From Chryseobacterium phosphatilyticum (lineage in GTDB: Bacteria > Bacteroidota > Bacteroidia > Flavobacteriales > Weeksellaceae), in the NCBI RefSeq assembly GCF_002899825.2, contig NZ_PPED02000003.1, positions 390,263-454,262 on the forward strand: 64,000 bases of DNA, read 5' to 3'. The notes under the pieces are model-generated. The model saw only the letters and a program-made list of their open reading frames with translations. It did not search any database and had not been told where the DNA came from. Below, piece after piece: positions 35,142 to 43,129 of this stretch (within the stretch, counting starts at the first letter, position 1; each line of letters begins with the position of its first letter). Position numbers and translations under genes: made by a program.

Positions 35142-35924
35142 ATGGCTATTCTTAAACAACATGAAGAATTTAATGCAGATTCCCTGACAGAAAAAGTGAT
35201 CGGGATTGCTTCTGATATGGTAATGCATGATTCCGGTTTTCATTTTCATACCATTAAAGCGCAGCTTTTGTATGCTCCTTCAGGTTGTATGACAGTTACA
35301 ACTTCCGACAGGCAATTTGTGTTGCCGCCATTCAGGATGTTATGGATTCCCGCCAATGAAGTTCATCGAGTGAGCTTTCGTAATATGGTAGCTTACAGGT
35401 CTGTTTACTTTGATATGGAATATGCAGCCGGGTTTATGAATTCAAGCTTGAAAGTATTGCATGTAAACCCTTTGATGAAAGAGATTATTGAAAGAATCTG
35501 TTTCTGGGAATGGGCTACCCCGGATGATAATCAGGAAAATATTATTAAAGTATTCTGGAACGAAATAAGTCATGCTCGTGAAGAAAAATTGGTGCTTAAG
35601 ATGCCTGAGGACAGACGTTTTAAAAAAGTTATCGAAGAATGGACAAAACGATTATCAATGCCTCCTATGCTGAAAAAATTAGCTGAGGACACCGGGGCAG
35701 TTGAAAAAACAATCACCCGTATTTTTAAGAAAGAAACGGGTCTATCTTACCAGGAGTGGAGACAGCAATGGCGGATTCAGAGATCCATTGAGTTGTTGGT
35801 AGAAGGGAATTCAATAGGAGAGGTTGCTCATATCTTAGATTTCTCCTCAGATAGTGCCTTTATTGAATTTTTTAAAAAACATACCGGATCTACACCACTG
35901 CAATACCTCATAAAGAATGAATGA
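35142..35924 (+). CDS. AraC-family transcriptional regulator divergent from the MFS gene
   Basis: Protein of 260 residues. The N-terminal cupin domain (~20-105) contains SGFHFHTIKAQLLYAPSGCM, QFVLPPFRMLWIPANEVHRV and YRSVYFDM. The C-terminal AraC double HTH (~165-258) contains MLKKLAEDTGAVEKTITRIFKKETGLSYQEWRQQ and IGEVAHILDFSSDSAFIEFFKKHTGSTPLQY. It probably controls the adjacent MFS exporter in response to a ligand bound by the cupin; this is inferred from the arrangement alone. Confidence 0.9.
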   Translation: MAILKQHEEFNADSLTEKVIGIASDMVMHDSGFHFHTIKAQLLYAPSGCMTVTTSDRQFVLPPFRMLWIPANEVHRVSFRNMVAYRSVYFDMEYAAGFMNSSLKVLHVNPLMKEIIERICFWEWATPDDNQENIIKVFWNEISHAREEKLVLKMPEDRRFKKVIEEWTKRLSMPPMLKKLAEDTGAVEKTITRIFKKETGLSYQEWRQQWRIQRSIELLVEGNSIGEVAHILDFSSDSAFIEFFKKHTGSTPLQYLIKNE

Positions 35925-35965
35925 AATATAGAGCTATCACCAACATCACAACCGAAAACTGAAGA

Positions 35966-36020
35966 ATCTCATCTTTCGGAGGGGTGTCAAAAATTCAGAG
36001 AATTTTTGATGAGATGGTTA
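35966..36020. repeat. Dispersed GGAGGGGTGTCAAA palindromic repeat, copy 1
   Basis: The outer arms ATCTCATC / GATGAGAT partly overlap an inner hairpin TCAAAAATTC / GAATTTTTGA. The left part TTTCGGAGGGGTGTCAAA matches TTCCGGAGGGGTGTCAAA in copy 2 at 49809. It lies in an otherwise empty gap between two same-strand genes. Confidence 0.65.
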
Positions 36021-36115
36021 TTATAGCATTATACCTCAGTCTATTTCTTGTCCTATGCAAAGCTTTCTGAGTAATTATTTACATAACATTGTATGACCAA
36101 ATAAAAACAAATACT

Positions 36116-36559
36116 ATGAATAATTATACAAATACAATGGAAGTGAGAGCTACAGCAGATCATATATATGATGCATTAACCCATAAAATTCCTCTCTGGT
36201 GGTCAGAACTGTTTAGTGGATCTTCATCAGACATTGGAGATGCATTCACGATAAGCTTTGGAGAAAACATTTATAAAACATTCAGAATACAAGAGGCAAC
36301 TCCCGAGTCAAAAATTATCTGGTATGTGGAAGATTCACTGATTGCTCTTGCTGAATTGAAAAATCAGACAGAGTGGATCGGAACAACAGTCGTCTGGGAA
36401 ATAGAGCAGAAACAAAATAATGCATTAATAAAAATGACACATATTGGCTTGCATCCTGCGGTTGAATGTTATGAAATTTGCTCTAATGGCTGGATACAAT
36501 TTCTGGGCAGCCTGAAACAGTTGTTGGAAACGGGAAAAGGATCTCCTTATAAAGGATAA
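36116..36559 (+). CDS. SRPBCC/AHSA1-like (START-fold) protein
   Basis: Small cytosolic protein of 147 residues with the pattern of the AHSA1/polyketide-cyclase-like SRPBCC fold: MEVRATADHIYDALTHKIPLWWSELFSG at the N-terminus, a beta-rich centre (GDAFTISFGENIYKTFRI, KIIWYVEDS, GTTVVWEIEQK, LIKMTHIGL) and a long C-terminal helix (NGWIQFLGSLKQLLETGKG). Such proteins bind hydrophobic ligands or chaperone clients. I chose ATG 36116 because the upstream in-frame ATG at 36089 follows a TAACATTG promoter-like box too closely. It lies downstream of the AraC gene but is separated by a repeat. Confidence 0.78.
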   Translation: MNNYTNTMEVRATADHIYDALTHKIPLWWSELFSGSSSDIGDAFTISFGENIYKTFRIQEATPESKIIWYVEDSLIALAELKNQTEWIGTTVVWEIEQKQNNALIKMTHIGLHPAVECYEICSNGWIQFLGSLKQLLETGKGSPYKG

Positions 36560-36629
36560 TATATATATCGATGTTTTTACTAAATTGAAGGAGTTAAAAA
36601 GTAAATTCTGCATTCTGGCATCAGACCTG

Positions 36630-36662
36630 TTGGGTTTGTGCATTTTTCTTAACCTATCTTTG
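36630..36662 (+). promoter_or_regulatory. Orphan promoter upstream of structured element copy B
   Basis: TTG (36630-36632), 22 bases and TATCTTTG (36655-36662) fit the Bacteroidetes consensus. No protein gene lies downstream on this strand before 37531; the first feature reached is the structured repeat, then a terminator. Confidence 0.6.
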
Positions 36663-36701
36663 GATAAATATCAACTATATTTATTTTCAGGATCAGATTT
36701 C

Positions 36702-36788
36702 TAGCCCCGATAGTAACGGTTACCCCGCAGCATGGATAGGAGAGCAAAGGCGCGAGGAGTATGAGTGGATAGCGGGAATAGCTCCTGA
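36702..36788. repeat. Dispersed structured element, copy B (TAGCCCCGATAG ... GGATAGCGGGA)
   Basis: Second copy of the element at 25012. The 5' block differs by two bases in the first 30 (TAGTAACGG versus TAGAAGCGG). The centre is different (TGGATAGGAGAGCAAAGGC), and the 3' block GCGAGGAGTATGAGTGGATA plus GCGGGAA is nearly identical, followed by a near-identical AGCTCCT/AGCTTCT tail. Confidence 0.78.
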
Positions 36789-36820
36789 CGATATGTTTAT
36801 TACTAATTGCTTACAAAAAA

Positions 36821-36855
36821 AAGAAGCTGTCTACATCTAGTAAACAGCCTCTTTT
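36821..36855. terminator. rplS terminator, usable on both strands
   Basis: The imperfect stem AAGAAGCTGTCTAC / GTAAACAGCCTCTT has A-rich and T-rich flanks. On the minus strand it ends with a run of eight T after rplS. Confidence 0.85.
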
Positions 36856-36875
36856 TGTATTTATTGTTGTCTGAA

Positions 36876-37232
36876 TTATTTCTTCTTGTAAGCAGCGTCT
36901 TTGATTCTTGCTTTTTTACCTCTAAGGTCTCTGAAGTAGTAAATTCTAGCTCTTCTCACTCTACCTCTTCTGTCAACTTCGATTTTTTGAAGCGCTGGTA
37001 AGTTGATAGGGAATACTCTTTCTACACCTACATCACCACTCATTTTTCTGATAGTGAAAGTTTTTGTAGAACCAGTACCTCTTAATTGAATAACTGTTCC
37101 TTTGAAGAACTGAGTTCTTGTCTTTTGTCCTTCTTTAATTTCGTAATACACAGTAATTGTATCACCTGCTTTGAATTCAGGGAATTCTTTTTTAGCAATG
37201 TACTTGTCTTGTACGTACTTTAATAAATCCAT
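36876..37232 (-). CDS. rplS: 50S ribosomal protein L19
   Basis: Large-subunit protein at the 30S/50S interface. The 118-residue length fits. Family motifs are FKAGDTITVYYEIKEG, RTQFFKGTVIQLRGTGS, TFTIRKMSGDVGVERVFP and RRGRVRRARIYYFRDLRGKKARIKD. Codon use is biased as in rpsA. It is transcribed alone: strong promoter upstream, terminator downstream. In many bacteria rplS follows rpsP-rimM-trmD; those genes are not adjacent here. Confidence 0.98.
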   Translation of the reverse strand: MDLLKYVQDKYIAKKEFPEFKAGDTITVYYEIKEGQKTRTQFFKGTVIQLRGTGSTKTFTIRKMSGDVGVERVFPINLPALQKIEVDRRGRVRRARIYYFRDLRGKKARIKDAAYKKK

Positions 37233-37300
37233 TATTAATAAATAAAATGTTAAAGCTAAGCAACTTACACGCTTTTCGTCAGAGGTTGAATAACAGGTTG

Positions 37301-37333
37301 CAAATGTACAAAATAGTTTTTGAATATGCCAAA
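37301..37333 (-). promoter_or_regulatory. rplS promoter
   Basis: On the minus strand, TTTG, 21 bases and TACATTTG; an exact -33/-7 match that predicts a leader of about 65 bases. Confidence 0.82.
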
Positions 37334-37412
37334 TAATTAATGTGTTAAAAACTATAATTTTTTAAAATAGTTTTTATTTAAAACTTAATATATCCTTTAC
37401 GTTTTCATCAAA

Positions 37413-37440
37413 TTGAGTTTATACTGGTGTTATACTTTTG
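37413..37440 (+). promoter_or_regulatory. Promoter of the T9SS metallophosphoesterase gene
   Basis: TTG, 17 bases and TACTTTTG fit the Bacteroidetes consensus, about 90 bases before the start codon. Confidence 0.7.
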
Positions 37441-37451
37441 CCCGAAGTAAA

Positions 37452-37485
37452 AATTCAATAAATTTTTTTCACTTTTTATTGAATT
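37452..37485 (+). promoter_or_regulatory. Hairpin in the 5' leader of the metallophosphoesterase mRNA
   Basis: AATTCAATAAA / TTTATTGAATT, a perfect 11-base stem over a 12-base pyrimidine-rich loop, begins just after the predicted transcription start. It is AT-only apart from one G-C pair, so a role in mRNA stability is more likely than attenuation. Confidence 0.4.
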
Positions 37486-37530
37486 ATTTCTTTTTCACTT
37501 TATATTTAACTACTTAAAAATTAATTATAT

Positions 37531-40269
37531 ATGAAACATTATTTCTTCTTTTTTTGTTTCGCGATCCAGATGACATTTGGACAGGTTTTGTTTCCTTATT
37601 TACAAAATCCGACCCCCAATTCTATGATCGTCAATTGGAAGACAGCTTCCAATAATGAAACTACGGTAATTTATGGAGACTCTCCAGCAAATCTGAATGT
37701 GACTGTAACCGGAACCACCAATATCTTTTCGGATACCGGCTACAACAATAATTATTATTACCATACTGCCAAGATTACCAACTTACAGCCCAACACAAAA
37801 TACTATTATAAAATAAAAACGGGAACGAGTGAATCTGCGGTGTATAATTTCAGGACACTTCCACAGCCAGGACAAGCGGTTACCGCTAATGGAAAAATTC
37901 GTTTTTTGATCATGGGAGATAATCAGATCAAAGCCGAGCCACGCTACGACAGTCTTACGTTGAATGCTTATAAAAAGTTAAAAGAAAAATATGGAGCCAG
38001 CACGGATCCTTCAGATAACATTGCATTGACATTTATGGTAGGAGATCAGGTAGATGTGGGAACATTGGATCATTATGAAAATGTTCATTTTAAAAAGAAC
38101 ATCAAATTATCTCCATACCTTCCCATCCAGACTACGGTAGGAAATCACGAAACATATGGAACTCTGGGAATGAATTCTTATTACGCTCATTTTTATATTG
38201 ATGAGATTAAATATAAGAATATCAGCTCAGGAAATGAAAATTATTATGCTCAGCAGGCAGGAAATGTACTATTTATCAGTTTAAGTTCTGAGCATACCGG
38301 AACAGCACAACAGACATGGCTTCAGCAGGTATTGGATGCCGCAAATAATGATTCAACAGTAGATTGGATCATTTCTTTAAGCCACAGACCCTACCAGGCA
38401 GAACAGTATGTAGGAGATATTTCTACATGGGTAAGAAACAATGCAGTACCTCTTTTGGTAACTTCGAACAAATATCTGATGCATGTAGGAGCTCACCATC
38501 ACTTGTATCACAGGGGACAATTGAAAGATTCTCCGAATTATCAGATTATTTCAGGAGGAACTGCCTGGGATCAATATTGGGGAATGTCTAATGAGCAGGA
38601 CTTTGATGATGTTCAGAAAACACTGACAGATTGGACCTATCAGATTGTTGAGGTAGATATTCCAACTGGTAAAGTAGACATCGAATGTTATTCTATCGGT
38701 GGAAAATATACCAAGAAAGATAATGTATTAATTGATTCTTTCCACAGATATAAAAATCAACCAAAACCGGCAAAACCATCTATCACCAATACATTTTCAG
38801 GTACAACAACGCTGCCTTTAACATTGAACGGGAGTGTATTTTCCTCATCAAATAACGAACTTTTAAATACCACCCAGTTTCTGATCAGTAAGGCACAGGA
38901 TTTTTCTGTTATTGAAAAGGAAGTGTACCGTGATTTTGAAAACTGGTTCGGAAAAGACGGAAACGGAAACCCGGATGTAGCCAAGAATTTAAATGCTGGT
39001 GTAGATATTACCAAAGTTACTTTACCGGGAAATTCAATTCCTAATGGGGTATATTATGTAAAGGTACGTTACAGAGACAGAAATCTTGAATGGAGTGACT
39101 GGAGCGATGTGAAGCAGTTTGAAATTACAGGGAGTGTTGTTTCCAATCCTACTTTTGCTTTGGATAAAGCAGAATATGCTCAAAATGAGCAGATAAAAGC
39201 GACCTTTACTGGTGGACCTGGTAATCAACAGGATTGGGTAGGAATTTATAAAAAAGGACAGATCCCAGGTGCATCTGTTACTTCTCAAGGTTATGTGTAT
39301 ACCAACGGACAAACAGCAGGTACAGCAACTTTCAACAATGGATTAGCCAATAAAGGGCAGTACTTTGCCGGATTCTTTGCCAATAACGGGTATACGGAAA
39401 TCACACCAAGAAAAAATTTCTACGTAGGACCAAATGTAAAGCTACAGGCTACCGCAGATACGTATCCTGTAGGAGGAACCGTAACCATTAACTTTACTGA
39501 CGGACCCAATCTTCAGAAAGACTGGATCGGAATTTATAAGATGGGGCAAACTCCGGGAACCACTAATTCCATCAAATGGAGCTATGTAACAACAGCAGCA
39601 GGATCACTGAATTTCACCGGACTTCCAAAAGGATATTATTATGCTCAGTATTTATTGGAAGATGGGTACAACGGAATTGGAAATAAAGTATTTTTCAAAG
39701 TGGGAGATATTGTCACTGAATTATGGACGAATAAACCGATTTATGCATTAGGTGAAAGTATTACTGCTTCATGGACGGATTCTCCGGGAATAATAAAAGA
39801 CTGGCTGGGAATTTACCCGCAGAGTGTGCCGGTTCCGGATGATAACTTTGTCTCTTATACGTATTTTGATGGGGTAACACAAGGAACAAAAACGATTCAG
39901 GGAACGGCAATACCTACTACGCCAGGGAACTATTATATGGTGATGTTTACCAATGATTCATATACAGAAGTTTCAAACAGGGTACAGTTTCAGGTAACAT
40001 CGACGCTGGGAACTGATGAAACAAAGAGTACAGAGAAAAATGTAGTTTTATATCCTAATCCTACAAAACCTGGTGAACCTACTTTTATTAAAAGTGATTA
40101 TCCGATTGAGAAAATTGAATTGGTATCAGCAACAGGAGACTTGTTGTATGAATCAAAAAATATCAATAACCAAAGATTCTCATTGGTGAATGAAAACCTT
40201 CCGAAAGGAGTGTACTTTGTAAAAGTGCATGCAAGAAAATTATTTACTTTAAAACTGATTATCCAGTAA
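37531..40269 (+). CDS. Purple-acid-phosphatase-like metallophosphoesterase, T9SS type A cargo
   Basis: Secreted phosphoesterase of 912 residues. A signal peptide (MKHYFFFFCFAIQMTFGQ) precedes a PAP N-terminal FnIII domain (~18-110). A calcineurin-like catalytic domain follows (~125-370) with metal-site motifs IMGDNQ, MVGDQVDVG, TVGNHETYG, SLSHRPYQ and GAHHHLYHR. After an FnIII-like segment come three modules that each contain the DW(V/I/L)GIY signature (~569, ~667, ~757). A type A sorting domain ends the protein (VVLYPNPTKPGEPTFI ... KGVYFVKV). The catalytic set looks complete. Phosphate scavenging outside the cell is the likely role, but phosphodiester or nucleotide substrates are equally possible. 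Confidence 0.93.
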   Translation: MKHYFFFFCFAIQMTFGQVLFPYLQNPTPNSMIVNWKTASNNETTVIYGDSPANLNVTVTGTTNIFSDTGYNNNYYYHTAKITNLQPNTKYYYKIKTGTSESAVYNFRTLPQPGQAVTANGKIRFLIMGDNQIKAEPRYDSLTLNAYKKLKEKYGASTDPSDNIALTFMVGDQVDVGTLDHYENVHFKKNIKLSPYLPIQTTVGNHETYGTLGMNSYYAHFYIDEIKYKNISSGNENYYAQQAGNVLFISLSSEHTGTAQQTWLQQVLDAANNDSTVDWIISLSHRPYQAEQYVGDISTWVRNNAVPLLVTSNKYLMHVGAHHHLYHRGQLKDSPNYQIISGGTAWDQYWGMSNEQDFDDVQKTLTDWTYQIVEVDIPTGKVDIECYSIGGKYTKKDNVLIDSFHRYKNQPKPAKPSITNTFSGTTTLPLTLNGSVFSSSNNELLNTTQFLISKAQDFSVIEKEVYRDFENWFGKDGNGNPDVAKNLNAGVDITKVTLPGNSIPNGVYYVKVRYRDRNLEWSDWSDVKQFEITGSVVSNPTFALDKAEYAQNEQIKATFTGGPGNQQDWVGIYKKGQIPGASVTSQGYVYTNGQTAGTATFNNGLANKGQYFAGFFANNGYTEITPRKNFYVGPNVKLQATADTYPVGGTVTINFTDGPNLQKDWIGIYKMGQTPGTTNSIKWSYVTTAAGSLNFTGLPKGYYYAQYLLEDGYNGIGNKVFFKVGDIVTELWTNKPIYALGESITASWTDSPGIIKDWLGIYPQSVPVPDDNFVSYTYFDGVTQGTKTIQGTAIPTTPGNYYMVMFTNDSYTEVSNRVQFQVTSTLGTDETKSTEKNVVLYPNPTKPGEPTFIKSDYPIEKIELVSATGDLLYESKNINNQRFSLVNENLPKGVYFVKVHARKLFTLKLIIQ

Positions 40270-40293
40270 GAAGTAAACTGAAAATAATTCTCA

Positions 40294-40328
40294 TAAAACA
40301 GGCTGACAGAAATGACAGCCTGTTTTTA
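40294..40328 (+). terminator. Terminator of the metallophosphoesterase gene
   Basis: AAAACAGGCTG ... CAGCCTGTTTTT, an 11-base stem with a T run. Confidence 0.9.
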
Positions 40329-40401
40329 TTTATGATATACTATCACTTTTAATTTTCCGCCAGATTTGTTCTACTCAAGAGTCAAAATCTATGCAAACAG
40401 T

Positions 40402-40437
40402 GAAAAAAAAGCAGTTCCAAAAATTGAAACTGCTTTC
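40402..40437 (-). terminator. Terminator of the YwqK/MORN-like gene
   Basis: On the minus strand AAAGCAGTTTC ... GAACTGCTTTTTTTT. It lies back to back with the terminator of the opposing gene. Confidence 0.88.
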
Positions 40438-40453
40438 TATGAATAAATTGTAA

Positions 40454-41986
40454 TTAATCAAAACTATTGTGTAAATCATCTTCCAGGATAATAGCCTGGT
40501 TCATAACAGAAAAATAATCATCTCTTGTTTCCGCCAGAACCTTGGTGTCCTGAACCAGTTTTCCTTCTTCATTATATATCTTCAACAGAATCCATTTTCC
40601 GCTGCGCTCCAGTTCTTTTGATCCATCCGCTGTTTTCAGCTTGATTTTTCCACTTTGAATAATGCCTCCTTTTACAGAAGCTTTATTGCCCGGTTTTCCT
40701 TTTAGATACTGTACCACCTGACCTGTAAAGTTATAATCATCACCATCTTCACTCAGAAGTTGATTAAAGGTGTACAGAATACCTCCTTTCTGATCATAGA
40801 TGGTTCCGTCGTAAGCATCCTGTTTAGCATTTAATTTTTTCTCTGATCTTAGTTTTTTCTCTTCGGAATATGCTTTTAAATGGACTAAAACCCCGTCTTT
40901 AAAATGCCTCTCACTTAGCCCGTCGTAGGCAATACCATTATAAGGAAGATCATCTTTATAGGTTAAGGTAGATTTTAATTTTCCTTCCGGAGAATAATAC
41001 TTAATTTCCTGTGTAGAACCTTCCTTTAAAAACACTTCACTTGACATTTTTCCATTTTCGTCAAATATTTTATTCACAATGGCTTCTCCGTTTTTATAAA
41101 CATCTATGGAAGAAATAGCTGTATTATCATAGCTGAACTGATAATCTTCACCATCAAAAGGCTTTAATGCTTCACTTTCTTTATCATATTGATAGGTAAG
41201 ATGGGCTATTTTTTTTCCGGATTCGTCATAAGTGGTTTTATAACCGTCTTTTTTACCTAGTTTCTGTTCCTGTATAATTTTCCCGGCTTGGGAATAAATA
41301 ACACTTTCTTTGATGGTTCCATCACTCTTATATTTGTCAATTTTGGAAACCCTCATTGGATTATAGTAATAATCGACCTGTGTGCTTTCTTTACCGGATT
41401 CAGAAGTGCTGCTACCAATATATTTACCTTTTTCATCGTAATATCTGTTTTCATAGCTTCCCCCTTTCAACACAGATTCACTTCTGATTCCCTTAATATC
41501 TTCATCATAGATAATCGTTTGGGATGGAGTAGAATTCTCATATACTGAAATACTGTTATAAAAGATTTCGTTTTCCGGATCTTTATATCCATAAGATTTT
41601 CCATTGAATGTACCATCAGCTTTGTAAACCACATCTTCTATCACTCTACCGGTAACATCATAAATTTGAGACAGCCCTATCTGTTTACCTTTCGAATAGG
41701 TTGAGGTGTTCATTATTTTTCCTTCCGGAGTATACCATGTTACCTTACCATCAAATACTTCATTGTTTGGCGTGGTGTCTGAAGCCAGACCTTCCATCTG
41801 AAGCGTTCCGTTTTTATAAAAATCTTTAATGAGAGTAAGTTTACCTTTTGGAGTGGTCTCGCGATAATATTCCATTTTATCCTGGGTGGTTTTTTCCCAA
41901 TTTTCATCGAAATACGTTTTTTCCTGCGCATATACATTGATGCTGAGTACCAAAGCAAGTAGGGCAGATGTAAATAATTTTTTCAT
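40454..41986 (-). CDS. Exported YwqK/MORN-repeat-like protein
   Basis: Protein of 510 residues with a clean signal peptide (MKKLFTSALLALVLSINVYAQ). It then consists of a long series of short beta-hairpin repeats with pattern Y(Y/F)..(D/E)GK(L/I)....(Y/K), for example YYRETTPKGKLTLIKDFYKNGTLQMEG, VTWYTPEGKIMN, YYSPEGKLKSTLTY. This pattern is the YwqK/MORN_2 type, common and poorly understood in Bacteroidetes. Despite the family name in databases there is no sign of a toxin-antitoxin partner. There is no T9SS tail, so it is probably periplasmic or outer-membrane associated. Function unknown. Confidence 0.75.
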   Translation of the reverse strand: MKKLFTSALLALVLSINVYAQEKTYFDENWEKTTQDKMEYYRETTPKGKLTLIKDFYKNGTLQMEGLASDTTPNNEVFDGKVTWYTPEGKIMNTSTYSKGKQIGLSQIYDVTGRVIEDVVYKADGTFNGKSYGYKDPENEIFYNSISVYENSTPSQTIIYDEDIKGIRSESVLKGGSYENRYYDEKGKYIGSSTSESGKESTQVDYYYNPMRVSKIDKYKSDGTIKESVIYSQAGKIIQEQKLGKKDGYKTTYDESGKKIAHLTYQYDKESEALKPFDGEDYQFSYDNTAISSIDVYKNGEAIVNKIFDENGKMSSEVFLKEGSTQEIKYYSPEGKLKSTLTYKDDLPYNGIAYDGLSERHFKDGVLVHLKAYSEEKKLRSEKKLNAKQDAYDGTIYDQKGGILYTFNQLLSEDGDDYNFTGQVVQYLKGKPGNKASVKGGIIQSGKIKLKTADGSKELERSGKWILLKIYNEEGKLVQDTKVLAETRDDYFSVMNQAIILEDDLHNSFD

Positions 41987-42365
41987 GTTTTATTTAGGTT
42001 TTGATTGTGAGTTTATGATTAATGTGATTGGTAATAATTGACTGTGAAGGTCAAAAAAATATAATTGACAGTGAATTGGTGTGTTGTGAAATAATTTTAC
42101 ATTGAAATTGTGTTTAAATAATTTATATAAAAACTGTAAAACAGACAGTATTTTAAAATTTGGAGCCCCAAATATAAATCAATTTGACGAGATGTTTGCT
42201 ATAAAACGAACAGACTTGTTCACTTTTTGTGGTAAATATTTGATTATAATAGGGTTAAATGTAAAAAAAATATGATCCAAAAAGGATTATATTTAGGATT
42301 ATTTCCATTGGTCGGATATACAGGAAAATTTATTAAATTTAGCCAACAGAAAAATCTAATATTTC
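41987..42365. other. Divergent intergenic region between the MORN-like gene and scoA
   Basis: About 380 AT-rich bases with no credible ORF, repeat or RNA gene. TAAATTTAG just upstream of scoA (around 42336) is one mismatch from the -7 consensus and may be its promoter. I see no clear promoter for the minus-strand gene. Confidence 0.5.
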
Positions 42366-43067
42366 ATGATAGATAAAAGAGTAAAAAATGCAAAGGAGGC
42401 CATCGAAGGTATTCAGGATGGAATGACATTGATGCTTGGAGGATTTGGACTTTGCGGTATTCCTGAAAACTCAATTAATGCTTTGGTAGAAAGTGATGTG
42501 AAAGATCTGACTTGTATTTCCAACAATGCAGGGGTAGATGATTTCGGGTTGGGACTACTGCTTCACAAAAGACAAATTAAGAAAATGATCTCTTCCTATG
42601 TAGGTGAGAATGCTGAATTTGAAAGACAAATGCTTTCAGGTGAACTGGATGTTGAACTGACTCCACAAGGGACTTTAGCCGAAAAATGCAGAGCTGCTCA
42701 GGCGGGAATTCCTGCTTTCTATACACCGGCAGGGTACGGAACTGAAATTGCTGAAGGTAAAGAAGTAAAAGAATTCAAAGGAAAACCTCATATTTTAGAA
42801 CACGCTTTTGACGCAGATTTTTCAATTGTTAAAGCCTGGAAAGGAGATCATGCCGGAAACCTTATTTTCAAAGGATCTGCAAGAAATTTCAACCATCCGA
42901 TGGCAGGAGCTGGAAAAATTACAATTGCTGAGGTAGAAGAGTTGGTAGAACCGGGAGAACTGGATCCTAATGAGATTCACATTCCGGGAATTATGGTTCA
43001 AAGAATTTTCCAGGGAGAAAAATTTGAAAAAAGAATCGAACAAAGAACGGTGAGAACTAAGGAATAA
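42366..43067 (+). CDS. scoA: 3-oxoacid CoA-transferase subunit A
   Basis: Alpha subunit of a family I CoA-transferase that moves CoA from succinyl-CoA to acetoacetate or a related 3-oxoacid, feeding acetoacetyl-CoA to thiolase. The 233 residues carry the family signature [11 protein letters not shown] (~26-36). Other segments are [64 protein letters not shown], and the C-terminal [15 protein letters not shown]. The catalytic Glu is on subunit B, encoded 2 kb away after an opposing ABC transporter gene, which is unusual because the two genes normally touch. The specific acid is not certain. Confidence 0.93.
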   Translation: MIDKRVKNAKEAIEGIQDGMTLMLGGFGLCGIPENSINALVESDVKDLTCISNNAGVDDFGLGLLLHKRQIKKMISSYVGENAEFERQMLSGELDVELTPQGTLAEKCRAAQAGIPAFYTPAGYGTEIAEGKEVKEFKGKPHILEHAFDADFSIVKAWKGDHAGNLIFKGSARNFNHPMAGAGKITIAEVEELVEPGELDPNEIHIPGIMVQRIFQGEKFEKRIEQRTVRTKE

Positions 43068-43093
43068 ATTCCTGTTGAGAATATTGATACAAT

Positions 43094-43129
43094 AAAAAAA
43101 GCGCTGAAATAATTTCAGCGCTTTTTTTA
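43094..43129. terminator. Bidirectional terminator shared by scoA and the ABC transporter gene
   Basis: AAAAAAAGCGCTGAAAT / ATTTCAGCGCTTTTTTT. The stop codon of the minus-strand ABC gene lies in the right-hand T run, so the two genes share one hairpin. Confidence 0.92.

Larger units (their letters stand above)
36669..36855 (+). ncRNA. Candidate small RNA containing structured element copy B
   Basis: Inferred transcript from the orphan promoter to the shared hairpin terminator, about 185 bases and without a credible ORF. It includes the repeat at 36702. I cannot match it to tmRNA, 6S, RNase P or SRP RNA. Terminator read-out on this strand is plausible because the hairpin AAGAAGCTGTCTAC / GTAAACAGCCTCTT is followed by TTT. 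Confidence 0.3.

Noticed and set aside
36876..37232. Ribosomal operon around rplS (rpsP-rimM-trmD)
   Set aside because: Neighbouring sequence contains none of these genes; rplS has its own promoter and terminator.
40454..41986. Antitoxin role for the YwqK/MORN-like protein
   Set aside because: The family label in databases is historical; the protein is exported and no toxin gene lies beside it.
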